This document shows positions 18,690 through 29,643 of a DNA stretch of 64,000 nucleotides, in pieces. The stretch's first letter is position 1, and each line of letters starts with the position of its first letter. The notes under the pieces were generated by a model that was not told the origin of the DNA, searched no databases, and worked only from the letters and a program-made list of their open reading frames with translations. The stretch lies in NCBI RefSeq assembly GCF_029852145.1, contig NC_079973.1:22214422-22278421 (forward strand), read 5' to 3'. The position numbers and the translations under genes were made by a program. Source of the DNA: Microplitis mediator. Its lineage: Eukaryota > Arthropoda > Insecta > Hymenoptera > Braconidae.

Positions 18690-21600
18690 TGAATACGATG
18701 GAGTCAGCGATAACTGGTCGAAGACGTGCTGCTAGTCGGCATTCTGCTGAGGATCAGGCTCTTGATCAAATAGCAAAGGAGGTATGCTATTTATTTTTAA
18801 ACGCTAACATTTAATTGTATTTACGATACTGTCACTTGTATATATATTATTGTGTATGTACTAGATACTTTTTTTTTTTATTTTATTTTTTTTATTCGTG
18901 GATTCCAAAATAAGGCATAACGGCGTCAATATAAATGTACATATACAGTTAGTATTTTATGTGATTCGAATAAATTGTAAATATTTATCTTTCATTTTAT
19001 TTACTTGCTTTAAACTTGATGTTATTTGCTACGATTATTTACAGGCTGGTGAGAGATTAGCAGCACGAAGACAAGCCAGAGCTGAAGCACGAGAAATACG
19101 AATGAGAGAGTTGGAGAAACAGCAGAAAGAAGCTGAACAAAACGCTGATCGTGTTTATGATATGTGTAATGGTAGATATTATTAAATTAATAGTATATTG
19201 TGTGACGAGGGATAAAACAAAACTATTTCAGACCAGGGTGAAGTTGGCTGACATCACCCGCAGCCTGAAATCGTGTTTTATTCTGAGTAACACATAAGAT
19301 TTTTCATGATTATCTGCATTGGAACTTAAAGTTTCAGTGTCAGAAACAAAATTTAAGACCAATGGTGTGATCAACTATTAAATTGTCATTTGCAATTTAT
19401 AATTCAGCTGAAACTATAAATACTATTTATTACTCACACTAATTTTTTAAAAATTTAATCACAGTCAGAACTGTTATTTACGTAATACAGTAAGATCTCA
19501 TTATAAGACTATTAGTTCTCTCTCAAAATATCGCGATACCTGGTTTATAAAATTTAGGCGAGAGTAGAGCATACCTACGCTTGCGCTTAAGGCATGCAAA
19601 AGACAATGGTAGTCTTATAACGAGCTCCGACTGTAGTATATTACATAACTAGACCAGTCAAATAAGAAACGTCTCAGATCACATGTAATTGTTGGTCGAG
19701 GCTGACAAACATGTCGTCTGAGGCTTTTCTTATTTTACTGGCCTAGGTACCCTGATAGCCACTTTAACCGTAAGTTAATTTCAAGCTACTGCCGTATTCT
19801 GAAGGCAACTTAAAGGAAAGTGTTGGAGAGCAAGCAGTTACCTTTAAATTGACAGTAAATTGTCTGTAACTTGAATTCAATTTGACTACACGTGTTACTG
19901 TCAGACAATGACGTTAAGTTGATTGAAAATTTCACTTGAAATTGACGGCAAGTTCTTCTGTCAAATTGCATTCAGATGACGGCAGTAGATTTACACGCAA
20001 GTATTATCCAGCCAAGGCTTGCCAAACACTTGCTAAGAAATTGTATTTAGAGCGTGGCTATCAGGGTATGTAATGCACTATTGTTTCTGCCCGGTGGCTG
20101 AAGGTATTCACAATTTACGCTTTGCTAATATTCGTTTGCGGCATTGGACTGAAATTCGCTTGTTTCGACTGGCTGTAGAGACTGAAGCTCTGAGTTTCGA
20201 TGCTGATATCATGAAAATAATATCAATTGATTGATTAGATGATATTTTAATGAATAAATGATTAATTATTTAGCTGATGGAACAAGGACTATGAGGGTAA
20301 CGCCAGATCCTGTAAGGGCTTCACGCTTATTAACAAATTCAAATAATTTTCAGTCAAGTCGTAGGTCTTCCGAAGATTCCTTAGAGGATGCTGGTCAAAG
20401 TAGAGATTTAAGAGTAAGTTTCAAATATTTATTTTAAGATAAATAATTATTTAAATTAATTGTTAACAATATTTTTATAAAATAGTTAGAGCTTAAAGAG
20501 CTCGAAGAGAAATTTAGGAAAGCAATGATTGCCAACGCTCAACTTGATAATGAAAAGTCGTCTTATGTTTATCAAGTGGACTTATTGAAAGATCAACTAG
20601 AAGAATCGGAAGAATCGGCTGCTACAATACGGCGAGAACTCAGGGAAAAAACTAGTGAGGCTAAGTTACTTCAGCGCGATTGTCAACGATTGAAGGAGGA
20701 TTTTGAAATGTGCAAAACATTGCTGGAGGAAAGAGATAGACTTATAGAAGTAATTATTTAACTTATTTAGTTTATAAAAAAATAAATTCGTTAAATTTTT
20801 TGTTAATTGGACAATTAATTGTTGCTTAAAGGAAAATGGGTTGGTTATTATTGAGGATGAGGTCAGTGATGACGAAGATGCAGGAACGTCCAATGGAATT
20901 GTAAATCGTAAAAAAAAAGTACTAGTCAGTACGGAAGCTGCTGAATTGTTACAGAATGCTGGTGAAGGATCTTTGGGTTAGTCCAGTTATTTAATTTTAC
21001 TTATTATATTTTCACGTATTATTTATTAATTAATATATTTATTTCATAGATGTTCGGTTGAAAAAGTTTGGTGCGGAAAAAAAAGAACTACAAGATGAAA
21101 TTCGACACCTAAGATTAGAATTGGAAGAAGCCAAAAGTCGATTAAGATCCGAAAGATCGTCTGGATCAGTATTAGGTAGTTTTAAAAATAATTATCGTTA
21201 TTATTATTATTTAAGGTCATTCTCAGACAATACCCCCCACTTTTAAAAAATATTCAATTACTTTCAACTGTCATGATTTCGTTACAATTTCGCCTTTTAT
21301 TATTATTTTTTATTTATTTATTAATTTTTATGCCAAGGCACAGACCAAATGGTAATTTCATACATTAATATAATTTTTTACAAAAGTAATTTTATTACCT
21401 AAAATTTTATTACATAAAATTACCTTTAATTTGATATCGTAAGATGGACGGTGGCGGTAGAAAAGGTTCATCTAAGTCATAAAGTTTCAGGTCGGGAACT
21501 TTATGTACTTGTACACGAGAGTCAGATTGTTGAGAGCTTGGGTTCGATCCCAACTCACAACAATCCCGTATTCCATTGTATGACTCAATTCTTCATATAA

Positions 21601-22274
21601 AAAATTACCTAAAGTCACAATTTGTAAAGGAATATTAATAGATGATTTAACTCTTACTGTATAATCCAATTTCTAAGCTGATTTATGATTTGCTAATTTA
21701 CAAAAATTGTTGTTTACTTTCATTTAAAGTCTAAACTTAATAGGTAGTCAAACATTTTATTTTTAAATAAATAATTGACTATGTTTAAAAAATAAGAGGG
21801 GGAAGGAATTGTCTGAGAATGCCCTTGATAATAAATTAAATTATATGATTAGTATATTTATTAATGTGATTAAGGATTAACAGACTCAGAAGACGTCCAA
21901 AGGGAAGCGAATAAATTATTGGCGGATTACAAATTTAAATTACAAAAAGCCGAGCAAGATATGTCGACGTTACAAGCGACTGTCGCGAGATTAGAGAGTC
22001 AAGTTATCCGTTACAAATCTGCGGCAGAAGCTTCTGAAAAAGCTGAAGACGACTTGAAAGTCGAGAAACGAAAATTGCAGAGAGAAGTATGTCATTTAAA
22101 TTCAATTTCAAATTTTATTCTCATTATTATTTATTAATTATCATTTTAAATTTAATTTTATAGGTAAGAGAGTCACAGGGTCGTGTTGAAGAATTAGAAA
22201 CAGCAAATTCACATTTACAAAGACGATTAGATAAATTAAAAAATGCAAAGTCCGCGTTGTTAAAAGAACTCTGA
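18689..22274 (+). CDS. Lrrfip2: Lrrfip2-like coiled-coil protein (LRR Flightless-interacting)
   Basis: Eight coding exons joined in frame: 18689-18781, 19045-19171, 20274-20413, 20486-20749, 20832-20976, 21050-21175, 21875-22086, 22164-22274; 405 residues. The family binds the LRR of Flightless-I and, in vertebrates, Dishevelled and MyD88. Evidence: the N-terminal conserved block (ALDQIAKE, then AEAREIRMRELEKQQKE, residues ~24-60), a Ser-rich stretch (~95-120), then long heptad coiled coils (~121-210 and 255-405) ending LDKLKNAKSALLKEL as in the family. Start chosen at the first ATG of a conserved exon. Exon 7 has two in-frame acceptors nine bases apart (exon start 21875 or 21884). Intron 2 is full of MITEs. 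Long isoforms with extra exons cannot be excluded. Confidence 0.88.
19488..19633. mobile_element. 146 bp MITE with TA target duplication
   Basis: Ends CAGTAAGATCTCATTATAAG and, inverted, CAGTCGGAGCTCGTTATAAG; TA on both sides. CAGT ends plus TA duplication suggest a Tc1/mariner or pogo-type mobiliser (inference). Confidence 0.7.
19750..20066. mobile_element. 317 bp MITE, CCCTGATAGCCAC ends, TA duplication
   Basis: TIRs CCCTGATAGCCAC and GTGGCTATCAGGG, flanked by TA at 19748-19749 and 20067-20068. A relative with the same outer ends lies at 33197-33522 in an intron of the TPR gene. Confidence 0.75.
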
Positions 22275-24366
22275 CGCGACGGTAATCCCGGCGAGACCGG
22301 ATAAAATTATTATTTTACTTCTGCTACAACAATTAAGGTGATACTAGTGGTTTGTACCTTTCATACAAAGATGATAAAAATATAATAACTAACAAAACAA
22401 AACATAAAAATCATCATTTTTCACTAACTCGTAATCTGTTGAAAAACAAGTGAAACAAAAAGAAGAAAACAATCAGATTTATTTATTTAAATCGTCTAAT
22501 AATTATCTAATTCATACCCTGGCATTGTGCAACCAGTTGATAGCACCATCTTACGCGTTATTTCGTTAGATTTTTTTTTTTTTTTTTATAATTTAATCAG
22601 CATGAATTAAAATATACTCAGACTTTTTTTAATACAACAAATATATTATATATATCAAAATAGCTGAATAGACTTTTTTTTTATAAATAATTAGACGGTT
22701 CTTTGTACTGAGACCTTGCGGTCGTTAAAATTGAACCGTTTGTATTTGAAACACAAACAACAAATTATGATTACGTGATTTGTGCATGAAAATTTATAAA
22801 ATAAAATTTTTATTAATTATATATATGCATATTACTGAATAATTAATAATCATAAATTTCAGTCGCCTAAAGATAAATATTCAAAATTTATTTAAAATGT
22901 TATGTTACATTTACATTTATATATTAATTATTTATAATAACAACAGACATCGAATTAACAATAGATCCAACTTTAAAACAGATGTGTAAATTTTTAAAAT
23001 GTTATTTATTATTATTATAAAAAAATATGATTTTATTAATTGTCTTATAAAATATAATTATATAATGGTGCGTACTTAGATTTTCAACTCGTACAAATGA
23101 TATTAGAACACGTGATCAGTATTTAAAATAAATAAATGATACTGAAGCTAGCCGAGGTCTAATAATTTTTTGATTTTTTTTTAAACAATAAATTATAAAA
23201 AAAAAACTATTTGAAAAAATTGCACCTGTAGTTTTTTAAATTTTCTACATGTGCATATTTTTATTTTTTTTTTGCAATTTATTTGTTGGAAAAAAAATCC
23301 GAAAATTACTAATTGTCTGCTAACTTCAGAATCATGTAAATAAATAAAATAAAAAAAAAATTATTTTATTTTTTAGTTGTGCAATTGAATAAAAAGTCTT
23401 GTCTGTTAAAAATTTTTTAATACTCTCAATTGCAAGCATTTTATAAAAAAAACTTATGGACATTTATAAGATACAAGACTTGAAGTTTTTTTGTAAAAAA
23501 AAATATTTTTAATCAAACAAAGTTTGAATGTATGATAAAAGTGAAGAAAAAAAAAATTTATTACTAAATTATAATCGAGATAATGCTGAAGATGATTCAT
23601 TGCCATACAATTGAAACAAATTTTTTTTTTTCATATTTATATAAATATATATACATATATTAGGGAAAGGAAATATTTAATATGTTAATATCGGCAATTG
23701 TTTTCAATTGGTCAGTGCATTTAACTTTGTTTAATTCGTATTTATTACTTACCAATGTGGCTCTAAAACAAATAAAAAAATAAATAATAAATAAATTGTT
23801 AGTTTAATCGCTTTACAATTACAAAAAAATTCTATTGTAATTTTAATTATCATAAATACTATTATTAATTAATTAATTAAAAAATTATTAACGCATTTCT
23901 TTTAGATTTTTAATTTAAATCTTTTTATTTTACACTTTCTTTGCAATATACTTTTTTTTCTGGATATTGTAAATCATTTAAAAAAATTTGTGTATTTAAT
24001 TGTAATTATAATTTTTATTTAAAAATAATGGTTGAATAGAAATACAATCAAAAAATATTATTAACTAATTAATGATATAAAATTTTTATTATTATTATTA
24101 TTATAGTTATGGAATCACTTAAGTATTTTTTATTGAAAAAAATTTGGGTTTCATCGTACAATCCAGCGAAAAATTAAAGCAAATTTATTTCAATACAACA
24201 ATTAATACGATAAACATGAAAATTTTAAATAGTAACTTTTTTTTTAAATATTAATTAATATAGAGAAATATTGAATTCATAACAATAAAAAAACTGCAAG
24301 CTGCATGACAATTGTAATAAAAATAGATTATATATTAAATAAAAATAAACATAAGGAAAGTAAAAA
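22275..24366. other. Convergent intergenic region (Lrrfip2 and TPX2 3' ends)
   Basis: Holds the 3'UTRs of two converging genes and otherwise AT-rich DNA. A complete family 1 MITE lies at 23138-23333. Several AATAAA-like signals are present on both strands and cannot be ranked. No further gene seen. Confidence 0.5.
23138..23333. mobile_element. Palindromic MITE (family 1)
   Basis: 196 bp from GATACTGAAGCTAGCCGAGG to the inverse TCTGCTAACTTCAGAATC, with AT on both sides and core words GCACCTGTAG and CTACATGTGC. Confidence 0.75.
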
Positions 24367-27300
24367 TTAATGTTTAGGTCGAGACCAGGCCGGACTTGAT
24401 GGTTCAGTAAGTGGTTTACTGGATTTAACAACAACGAGCGGTTTATAAACGGGCATTGGTCTGGCTTTAATTTCTCCATTTCTACGTAATTTAGCAACGT
24501 CAGCTTGCTCTTTAGCTAGGATAGCTTGTTGCTCCATTCGCTGAAACGCTTCTTCTTGTTCTGTTTGACGCTTTAATTTATCATCGTACTCGCGTCGTTT
24601 TTTAGCTCTGCGATCGCTGTGTAGCGCCACTGGCAGAGTCGTTAAATTTTGCTTCATTGCTGGCATTGATGAAGTAGAAGGTGCGTTGGAAGAATCGTTT
24701 TCTTGATCTAGCTGACTGTCTTTGATGGATGAGTTAGAAGAACCAAGTGGTTTTTTGATGAAATTTATTGCTGTAAAACTGTCTTGTCTAGATCTCAAAT
24801 TTTGTGCAGACAATCCACGAGCGCCTATTTGACACTGGAGTTTATCGTTTGAATTCCCGCGTATCAAACGATCAGCCGACACTGTCCGTACTGGAGCTCT
24901 TACTTTAAGTTCCGCATTCTCACGGGTCTCGCTTCTGATACTTTCTTTCGAAGTTGTCCTCACGGTAACTGGTTTAAATGTTGGTGCAGGATTTGCATGA
25001 AATACTCTAACTTTTTTAGCTTCCTCTTCGGCTTTTTTACGTAACTCTTCTTTCTTTTTAGCCAACATCTTATCGCGGTTCTCAAAACTAAATGGCATAA
25101 CTTTGGACGTTGCCGGAGCTTTCTTAACTTTTTCTTTATTTATTTCCTGACTGATTGGTTTTTTAACAAGATTAGGGACTGGTCGAGCATGAAAACCAGT
25201 TTTAAGTTTTTTAGCTTCTTCTTCCCGTAATTTTTCCAATTTCCTTTCTTTTTTTCTTAAAAATTCTTGATTACGCGCTTCTAGACTGAATGGCTGTGGT
25301 ATAGTTCTTTTCGTTCCAGTGACATTTATATTTTTTTTAGTGACAACCGGTATTCCAAAGTGTAAAACTTGTTGTTGCTGTGCTACACCATCTTCATTAA
25401 GTGTTAAAACTGTTTTTCTTGTTTGTGAAGCAACTCGTGATGCGGAAACATTCGCTGTTGACGTGGAAGCTGCTGATGATGTTGCTGAAGTTACAGTACT
25501 GGTGGTTGCTGTTGACGTACTAGTGGGTTTTTTAGTAGCAACTTTTCTAGTTCCAGTTAATTGGAACGGCTTTGGTTCAGTAGGGGGTTTTTTAGGAACA
25601 GCTTTCAATGCTTTTGGAGCTGTTAAAATCCCCTTGGGTATAGGATTAGCGCGAATTTTAGTTTTCTGACGAGCTAATTCTTCACGTTCTGATTGCGTTT
25701 GCAGTGGCTGCCTTGTGCGTGTTCTACCGTGCCATGCAGGTGATACTGGAATAGTTCGCTTGGAAGTTTGTTGCTTTATTTTTTGAACTGGCCCGGCTTT
25801 AGTGTCTGCTTTCTTCGTGCTCACTGTGTGGAAACGCGTTGGTGTACTGCGGTGGAATGTCGAGACCCCTTCTGCCAGACTCACATATTTGGTGTTGGGT
25901 TTATTAAAAGGTTGATACTGGTCGCTACGTCTTCGAGCCGTACCTGTTAAAACTTTTGGCTTGACTTGACAAGACTGACGTTTCATAGGATGACGATTAT
26001 GATGGACTTTAAAGTACTTTTGATCTTCTTCACCGTCGAGCTTTTTACGGAAATCTTCAAGTGGTTCAAATACATCATCATCTTGCTCTTCAATGCTGAT
26101 ATTAGCCGGAGCTTCAATGGATGTAGACGATTTGTTAGGACTCACCTGATCCACATCGAGGTTTTCCCCATCATTATCATCGTAATCTTGAATGTTCTTT
26201 GAGCATCCAGGCTGTTCATCAGTGATTCTAGTCTCTGTATGTGCAGCTGCTGGTGTTATAAGTTCTTGTTTTACTGAAACTTTATTAGCCGATTCAATTT
26301 CAGCTTGCAAATCATCATCAATGTCCATTGTGTCTTTTACACTCTTATCAAACAAATGTATATTATTAATTTTTATTTTTTGCAGTGGTGTCGTTAGTCT
26401 TTCAAGTTTAACAGTACAAGGTGTCATCACTATTTTATTCGGCTTACGAAAAGCAGACGGAGACGGATGATGAAGAGATTTTGATAATCGTATTTTACGT
26501 TTTTCTTTAGATCTATAATTATTGTCTGAGCATATCGTCATGTTAGCATCAGACTGGACCTTTGTATGATCAACTTGTTTACCAGGACTCTTTGTTTCTT
26601 GGTACTTAATATTTTCATCAATCTCATCTTCCAATTCCTCTTCAGCAATCATTGTGTTATCAGCATCAAACTCTCGTTCATTTATACCAACATCATAAGC
26701 TTCAGTATTTTTTGATGGTGTCGCTGAGTTCTGTAAATTCATACGGCAAGGAGTAGTTATTATTTTAATAGCCGTACGACCTGACGGAGTACGATGATGT
26801 GATAACACATTTTTAGTCGGTGTTTTGAACTGATCTATTTTTATTTTTGGTACTTTAACATTGACCATGTTTTCTTTATACTCTTCATTCACAGCAACGA
26901 CGCATCGATTTCCGCCTTTATTTGTACCTGCAGTAACTCCTTTATTCACATCTTCATCTTGATCTTCATTGACGTAATGATTCATCTGATCTTCAGACAT
27001 TCCATCAGTTGTAATTTTTTCTGAATTATCGGTGGTATTTTTGAGTCTTGCGCTTTGACGATAACCAGCAACAGGTGTTTGTTTATTATTTCCATTGAAA
27101 TTGATTGATTTCGAAACACGAATCTTGCGCTTATTTGGAGTTGTTGATGTGGTATCACACGCTGTTGCATTTAATTTAGGAGTTTGACGTTTTTTTGTAA
27201 TAGACGATGCTATCTCCATACCTTTCAAAGCGTCGTTGAGTACATCTTCGACGGACAATTCTTGGAGTACACCAGGATCTTGGTTTTTACAACGCGGTGA

Positions 27301-27603
27301 ATTCAATTTTATCGGTGATATATACATTTGATTGATGTCATTTATAAAATTTGAATCACCTGAGGAATCATCAATGTCAGAAAATAATGATGATGCTTTG
27401 ACACTGCGAAGTCTTTCCGATTTTTCAGTATTATCATCCGGAGTAACAGGTTGCATTTGGCGTAGATAAGGAGTTGATTCAAGGTCATCATGGAAGTGGT
27501 CAAAGTAACCGTCATCAGGGCATGCACTCGGAGTTATAGCATCGAAATCAACCCACTGAGGGGCACTTGTTTCGTATCTGCTTGCTGTAGGTAATCCACT
27601 CAT
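24367..27603 (-). CDS. TPX2: TPX2-like spindle assembly factor
   Basis: One uninterrupted coding exon of 1078 residues. TPX2 proteins activate Aurora A and promote microtubule nucleation around chromosomes. Features: an N-terminal aromatic/acidic segment (WVDFDA, ~17-22) in the Aurora-A-binding position; an acidic disordered region to ~530; a basic segment (PMKRQSC, ~538) of importin-binding type; and three blocks with a PFS-helix-FHARPVP layout, at ~614-660 (weaker), ~771-810 and ~837-874, with Lys/Glu-rich coiled helices. The C-terminus (~1005-1078) is a coiled coil ending KPLTEPSSPAWS, the kinesin-5-contact region in vertebrate TPX2. A duplicated module in the N-half (KRKIR(V/L)SKS at ~158 and ~369; TPC motifs at ~284 and ~394) is notable. 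A likely 5'UTR intron ends just upstream of the ATG. Confidence 0.82.
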   Translation of the reverse strand: MSGLPTASRYETSAPQWVDFDAITPSACPDDGYFDHFHDDLESTPYLRQMQPVTPDDNTEKSERLRSVKASSLFSDIDDSSGDSNFINDINQMYISPIKLNSPRCKNQDPGVLQELSVEDVLNDALKGMEIASSITKKRQTPKLNATACDTTSTTPNKRKIRVSKSINFNGNNKQTPVAGYRQSARLKNTTDNSEKITTDGMSEDQMNHYVNEDQDEDVNKGVTAGTNKGGNRCVVAVNEEYKENMVNVKVPKIKIDQFKTPTKNVLSHHRTPSGRTAIKIITTPCRMNLQNSATPSKNTEAYDVGINEREFDADNTMIAEEELEDEIDENIKYQETKSPGKQVDHTKVQSDANMTICSDNNYRSKEKRKIRLSKSLHHPSPSAFRKPNKIVMTPCTVKLERLTTPLQKIKINNIHLFDKSVKDTMDIDDDLQAEIESANKVSVKQELITPAAAHTETRITDEQPGCSKNIQDYDDNDGENLDVDQVSPNKSSTSIEAPANISIEEQDDDVFEPLEDFRKKLDGEEDQKYFKVHHNRHPMKRQSCQVKPKVLTGTARRRSDQYQPFNKPNTKYVSLAEGVSTFHRSTPTRFHTVSTKKADTKAGPVQKIKQQTSKRTIPVSPAWHGRTRTRQPLQTQSEREELARQKTKIRANPIPKGILTAPKALKAVPKKPPTEPKPFQLTGTRKVATKKPTSTSTATTSTVTSATSSAASTSTANVSASRVASQTRKTVLTLNEDGVAQQQQVLHFGIPVVTKKNINVTGTKRTIPQPFSLEARNQEFLRKKERKLEKLREEEAKKLKTGFHARPVPNLVKKPISQEINKEKVKKAPATSKVMPFSFENRDKMLAKKKEELRKKAEEEAKKVRVFHANPAPTFKPVTVRTTSKESIRSETRENAELKVRAPVRTVSADRLIRGNSNDKLQCQIGARGLSAQNLRSRQDSFTAINFIKKPLGSSNSSIKDSQLDQENDSSNAPSTSSMPAMKQNLTTLPVALHSDRRAKKRREYDDKLKRQTEQEEAFQRMEQQAILAKEQADVAKLRRNGEIKARPMPVYKPLVVVKSSKPLTEPSSPAWSRPKH

Positions 27604-28610
27604 TCTGTCAATTTATGTAATAACCTAGTAGTTACTTCGTACCTATAAAACAAATATATTTTTTCTTTAATTCTCACATGATAAATCTTTTTAAAAATAA
27701 TGATAGTAAATAAAAATAATTCGCGTGATATATAACCTGCATTTTACTTTTAAAAATACTATTATACAAATAAAAAAACTGTAATTTCATAAATTAATAT
27801 GACAATTATTTTTTTGTCAGTCAAAGAAAATTAATGAATGAAATATTCAAAAGAAAATATTTTTTTTACCTTGTAAATGCTTTGGGATAAAAAAAAGTTG
27901 TCAATACAACTGAGCAATAAATAATTTTTAAATAACAAAGTAATAACTATAGTAAATAAGTTTAATTCAAGACAAGTCAGTTATGGTGGTCAATAATTAA
28001 CTAACAAAAAAAACACATTAATAACGTAAACAACTTAAAAATTTTTCGGAATGTTCTTAGCTGCTACAAACTATGAGCTCTCACTAACGTCTTTTCGGAT
28101 GGCAACTGACTGTCCTAGTAACGGACGCTACAGTTTCAAATTTAAAAACTATACTCCTGATTGGCTACTTGGCACAGTTCTTAAAAAGTTCAGTAACTTG
28201 ATGGAAATTAAATTTCTAAATTTTTTTTTCACTATATATATTTTCTAGTAACCTCAACAAAATGGATTCAAGTATAAAAAGAAATTAAAACATGAAATTA
28301 AAAAATTTAATATCAATTGGTTTAATAAAATTTAAATTATCAAAGTTTAAAAATAATTACATCTTATTTATTTTTTAAAACCATTTTTTTTTCTTTCAGT
28401 TCACTACCAACTTAAATGTTCGGATCTACGACACCTGTCACTTTGTTTAGTATTTTAATGACATCATTTAGTTAATAATCAAGCATTTGTTTAATTAATT
28501 GAAGATTTTTACGAACTTCATTAGAAGTTAATTAATAATGAGACGCTACTTTCTTTGGGTAATTATAATTTATTTCTAAGAATTTTGGAAATGAAAATCA
28601 CTTGCAAGTT
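27604..28610 (-). promoter_or_regulatory. TPX2 5'UTR, probable 5'UTR intron and promoter
   Basis: On the minus strand TTTTATAG followed by GTACGAAG (about 27640) is a plausible acceptor for a leader intron. Around 28040-28190 the base composition rises and a CCAAT box (AGCCAATC, 28159-28166) stands ~20 bp upstream of TTTGAAA (28134-28140), a match to the CHR element of cell-cycle genes. Confidence 0.45.
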
Positions 28611-28612
28611 CA

Positions 28613-28813
28613 TGACAGTAAAGTTAGCAGACATTTGAAATTTAAATAAATTTTTTTAACAGATAAATAATAAAAAAAAATTATTTCTAAAAAAATGCAC
28701 ATGTAGAAAATTTGATAAACTAAACGTGCAATTTTTCAAAATATTTTTTTGAATACTTATTTTTTTGTTAAAAAAATCCAAATATTGTTAAATGTCTGCT
28801 AACTTTATTGTCA
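28613..28813. mobile_element. Palindromic MITE next to tRNA-Lys
   Basis: Ends TGACAGTAAAGTTAGCAGAC and its inverse, with the same internal GCACATGTAG-type core as family 1, so a diverged member. It lies ~170 bp 3' of the tRNA gene. Confidence 0.7.
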
Positions 28814-28981
28814 GTGCAAGTTCAAGTAAACAGATGTCAGATCCCATGTGAATAAAATAATTATTTTTTAAGTAATTATAAGTTAATTGTGAAAAATTTC
28901 AGTAAATAATTGTAAAGGATAATTTACTATTTGTTTTAAATAAAAAAAAAATAAATTTTGTGGGAAAATTCAAAAATAAAC

Positions 28982-29053
28982 GCCCGACGTGGGGCTCGAA
29001 CCCACGACCCTGAGATTAAGAGTCTCATGCTCTACCGACTGAGCTAGCCAGGC
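28982..29053 (-). tRNA. trnK-CTT: tRNA-Lys (anticodon CTT)
   Basis: The minus strand starts GCCTGGCTAGCTCAGTCGG. The acceptor arms GCCTGGC/GTCGGGC pair with two G-U wobbles, the anticodon stem TGAGA/TCTCA encloses the loop CTCTTAA, and the T arm carries GGTTCGAGCCC. A-box and B-box promoters are intact, there is no intron, and a T-run follows as Pol III terminator. CCA is not encoded. Confidence 0.96.
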
Positions 29054-29643
29054 ACGGGTCGCCAAAACCGTCATGTTCTTTATCAACGTAAAGACAAAAC
29101 GACGAAAATGGTAAAAAAGCGAACCTCAAAATAGTAAAATTACTTCCATATAAATTTTTTATTTAAAGATAAATCACTTGCTACTAAGATTTTAATTAAT
29201 AAACTGACTCATTATAATTCATCAAAATATTATCAAATCATTTTAATTACATCTTTCATATAAATATTAAAAAAAGTAATTTATTAAAAATATTTTTGAC
29301 TTCAGTAAGAGGAAGTACGATGTAAGAACAGGCATTCACTGCCATCAAATTATTAAAATTTTAATTTAAAAATTAGCGCGTAATTTTATTCTACTTAAAA
29401 ATAATTTATATTTAATTAAAAAATTGCGATTGCAAAATAAAAAATATCAAGAAATGTTAGACAAAAATTTATTCTTTATTCATTAAATATTCCTAACAAT
29501 TACAAAATATTTGATTTTAAAAAGTATGAAAGCTCATACTAAATTAAAAAAAAGGAATGCAATCACACATTTTTTTTTTTTTACTGTAATTTTAATTCAG
29601 TCTGTACATCAAATTGTAGGTAAAAAAAATGTGGATAATAAAT
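29054..29643. other. AT-rich spacer between tRNA-Lys and Ost48 3' end
   Basis: No gene. The distal part is the Ost48 3'UTR on the minus strand, probably with polyadenylation near the AATAAA-type signals at about 29465-29600. Confidence 0.4.

Larger units (their letters stand above)
19195..20230. mobile_element. Composite TIR repeat in Lrrfip2 intron 2, with nested MITEs
   Basis: The two ends are diverged inverted repeats (AAGACCAATGGTGTGATCAA with AAAGTTTCAGTGTC near 19290-19375, and the inverse around 20140-20220). An inverted relative fills 46250-47250 in the DDX18 intron, sharing both termini but with different inserts. Here the inserts include two MITEs with TA duplications (19488-19633 and 19750-20066) and a hairpin with ATGTCTCAGATCACATGT-like arms (19650-19745). 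No coding sequence. Confidence 0.6.

Noticed and set aside
20666..20893. Antisense ORFs within Lrrfip2, TPX2 and Ost48
   Set aside because: Opposite-strand shadows of well-supported exons.
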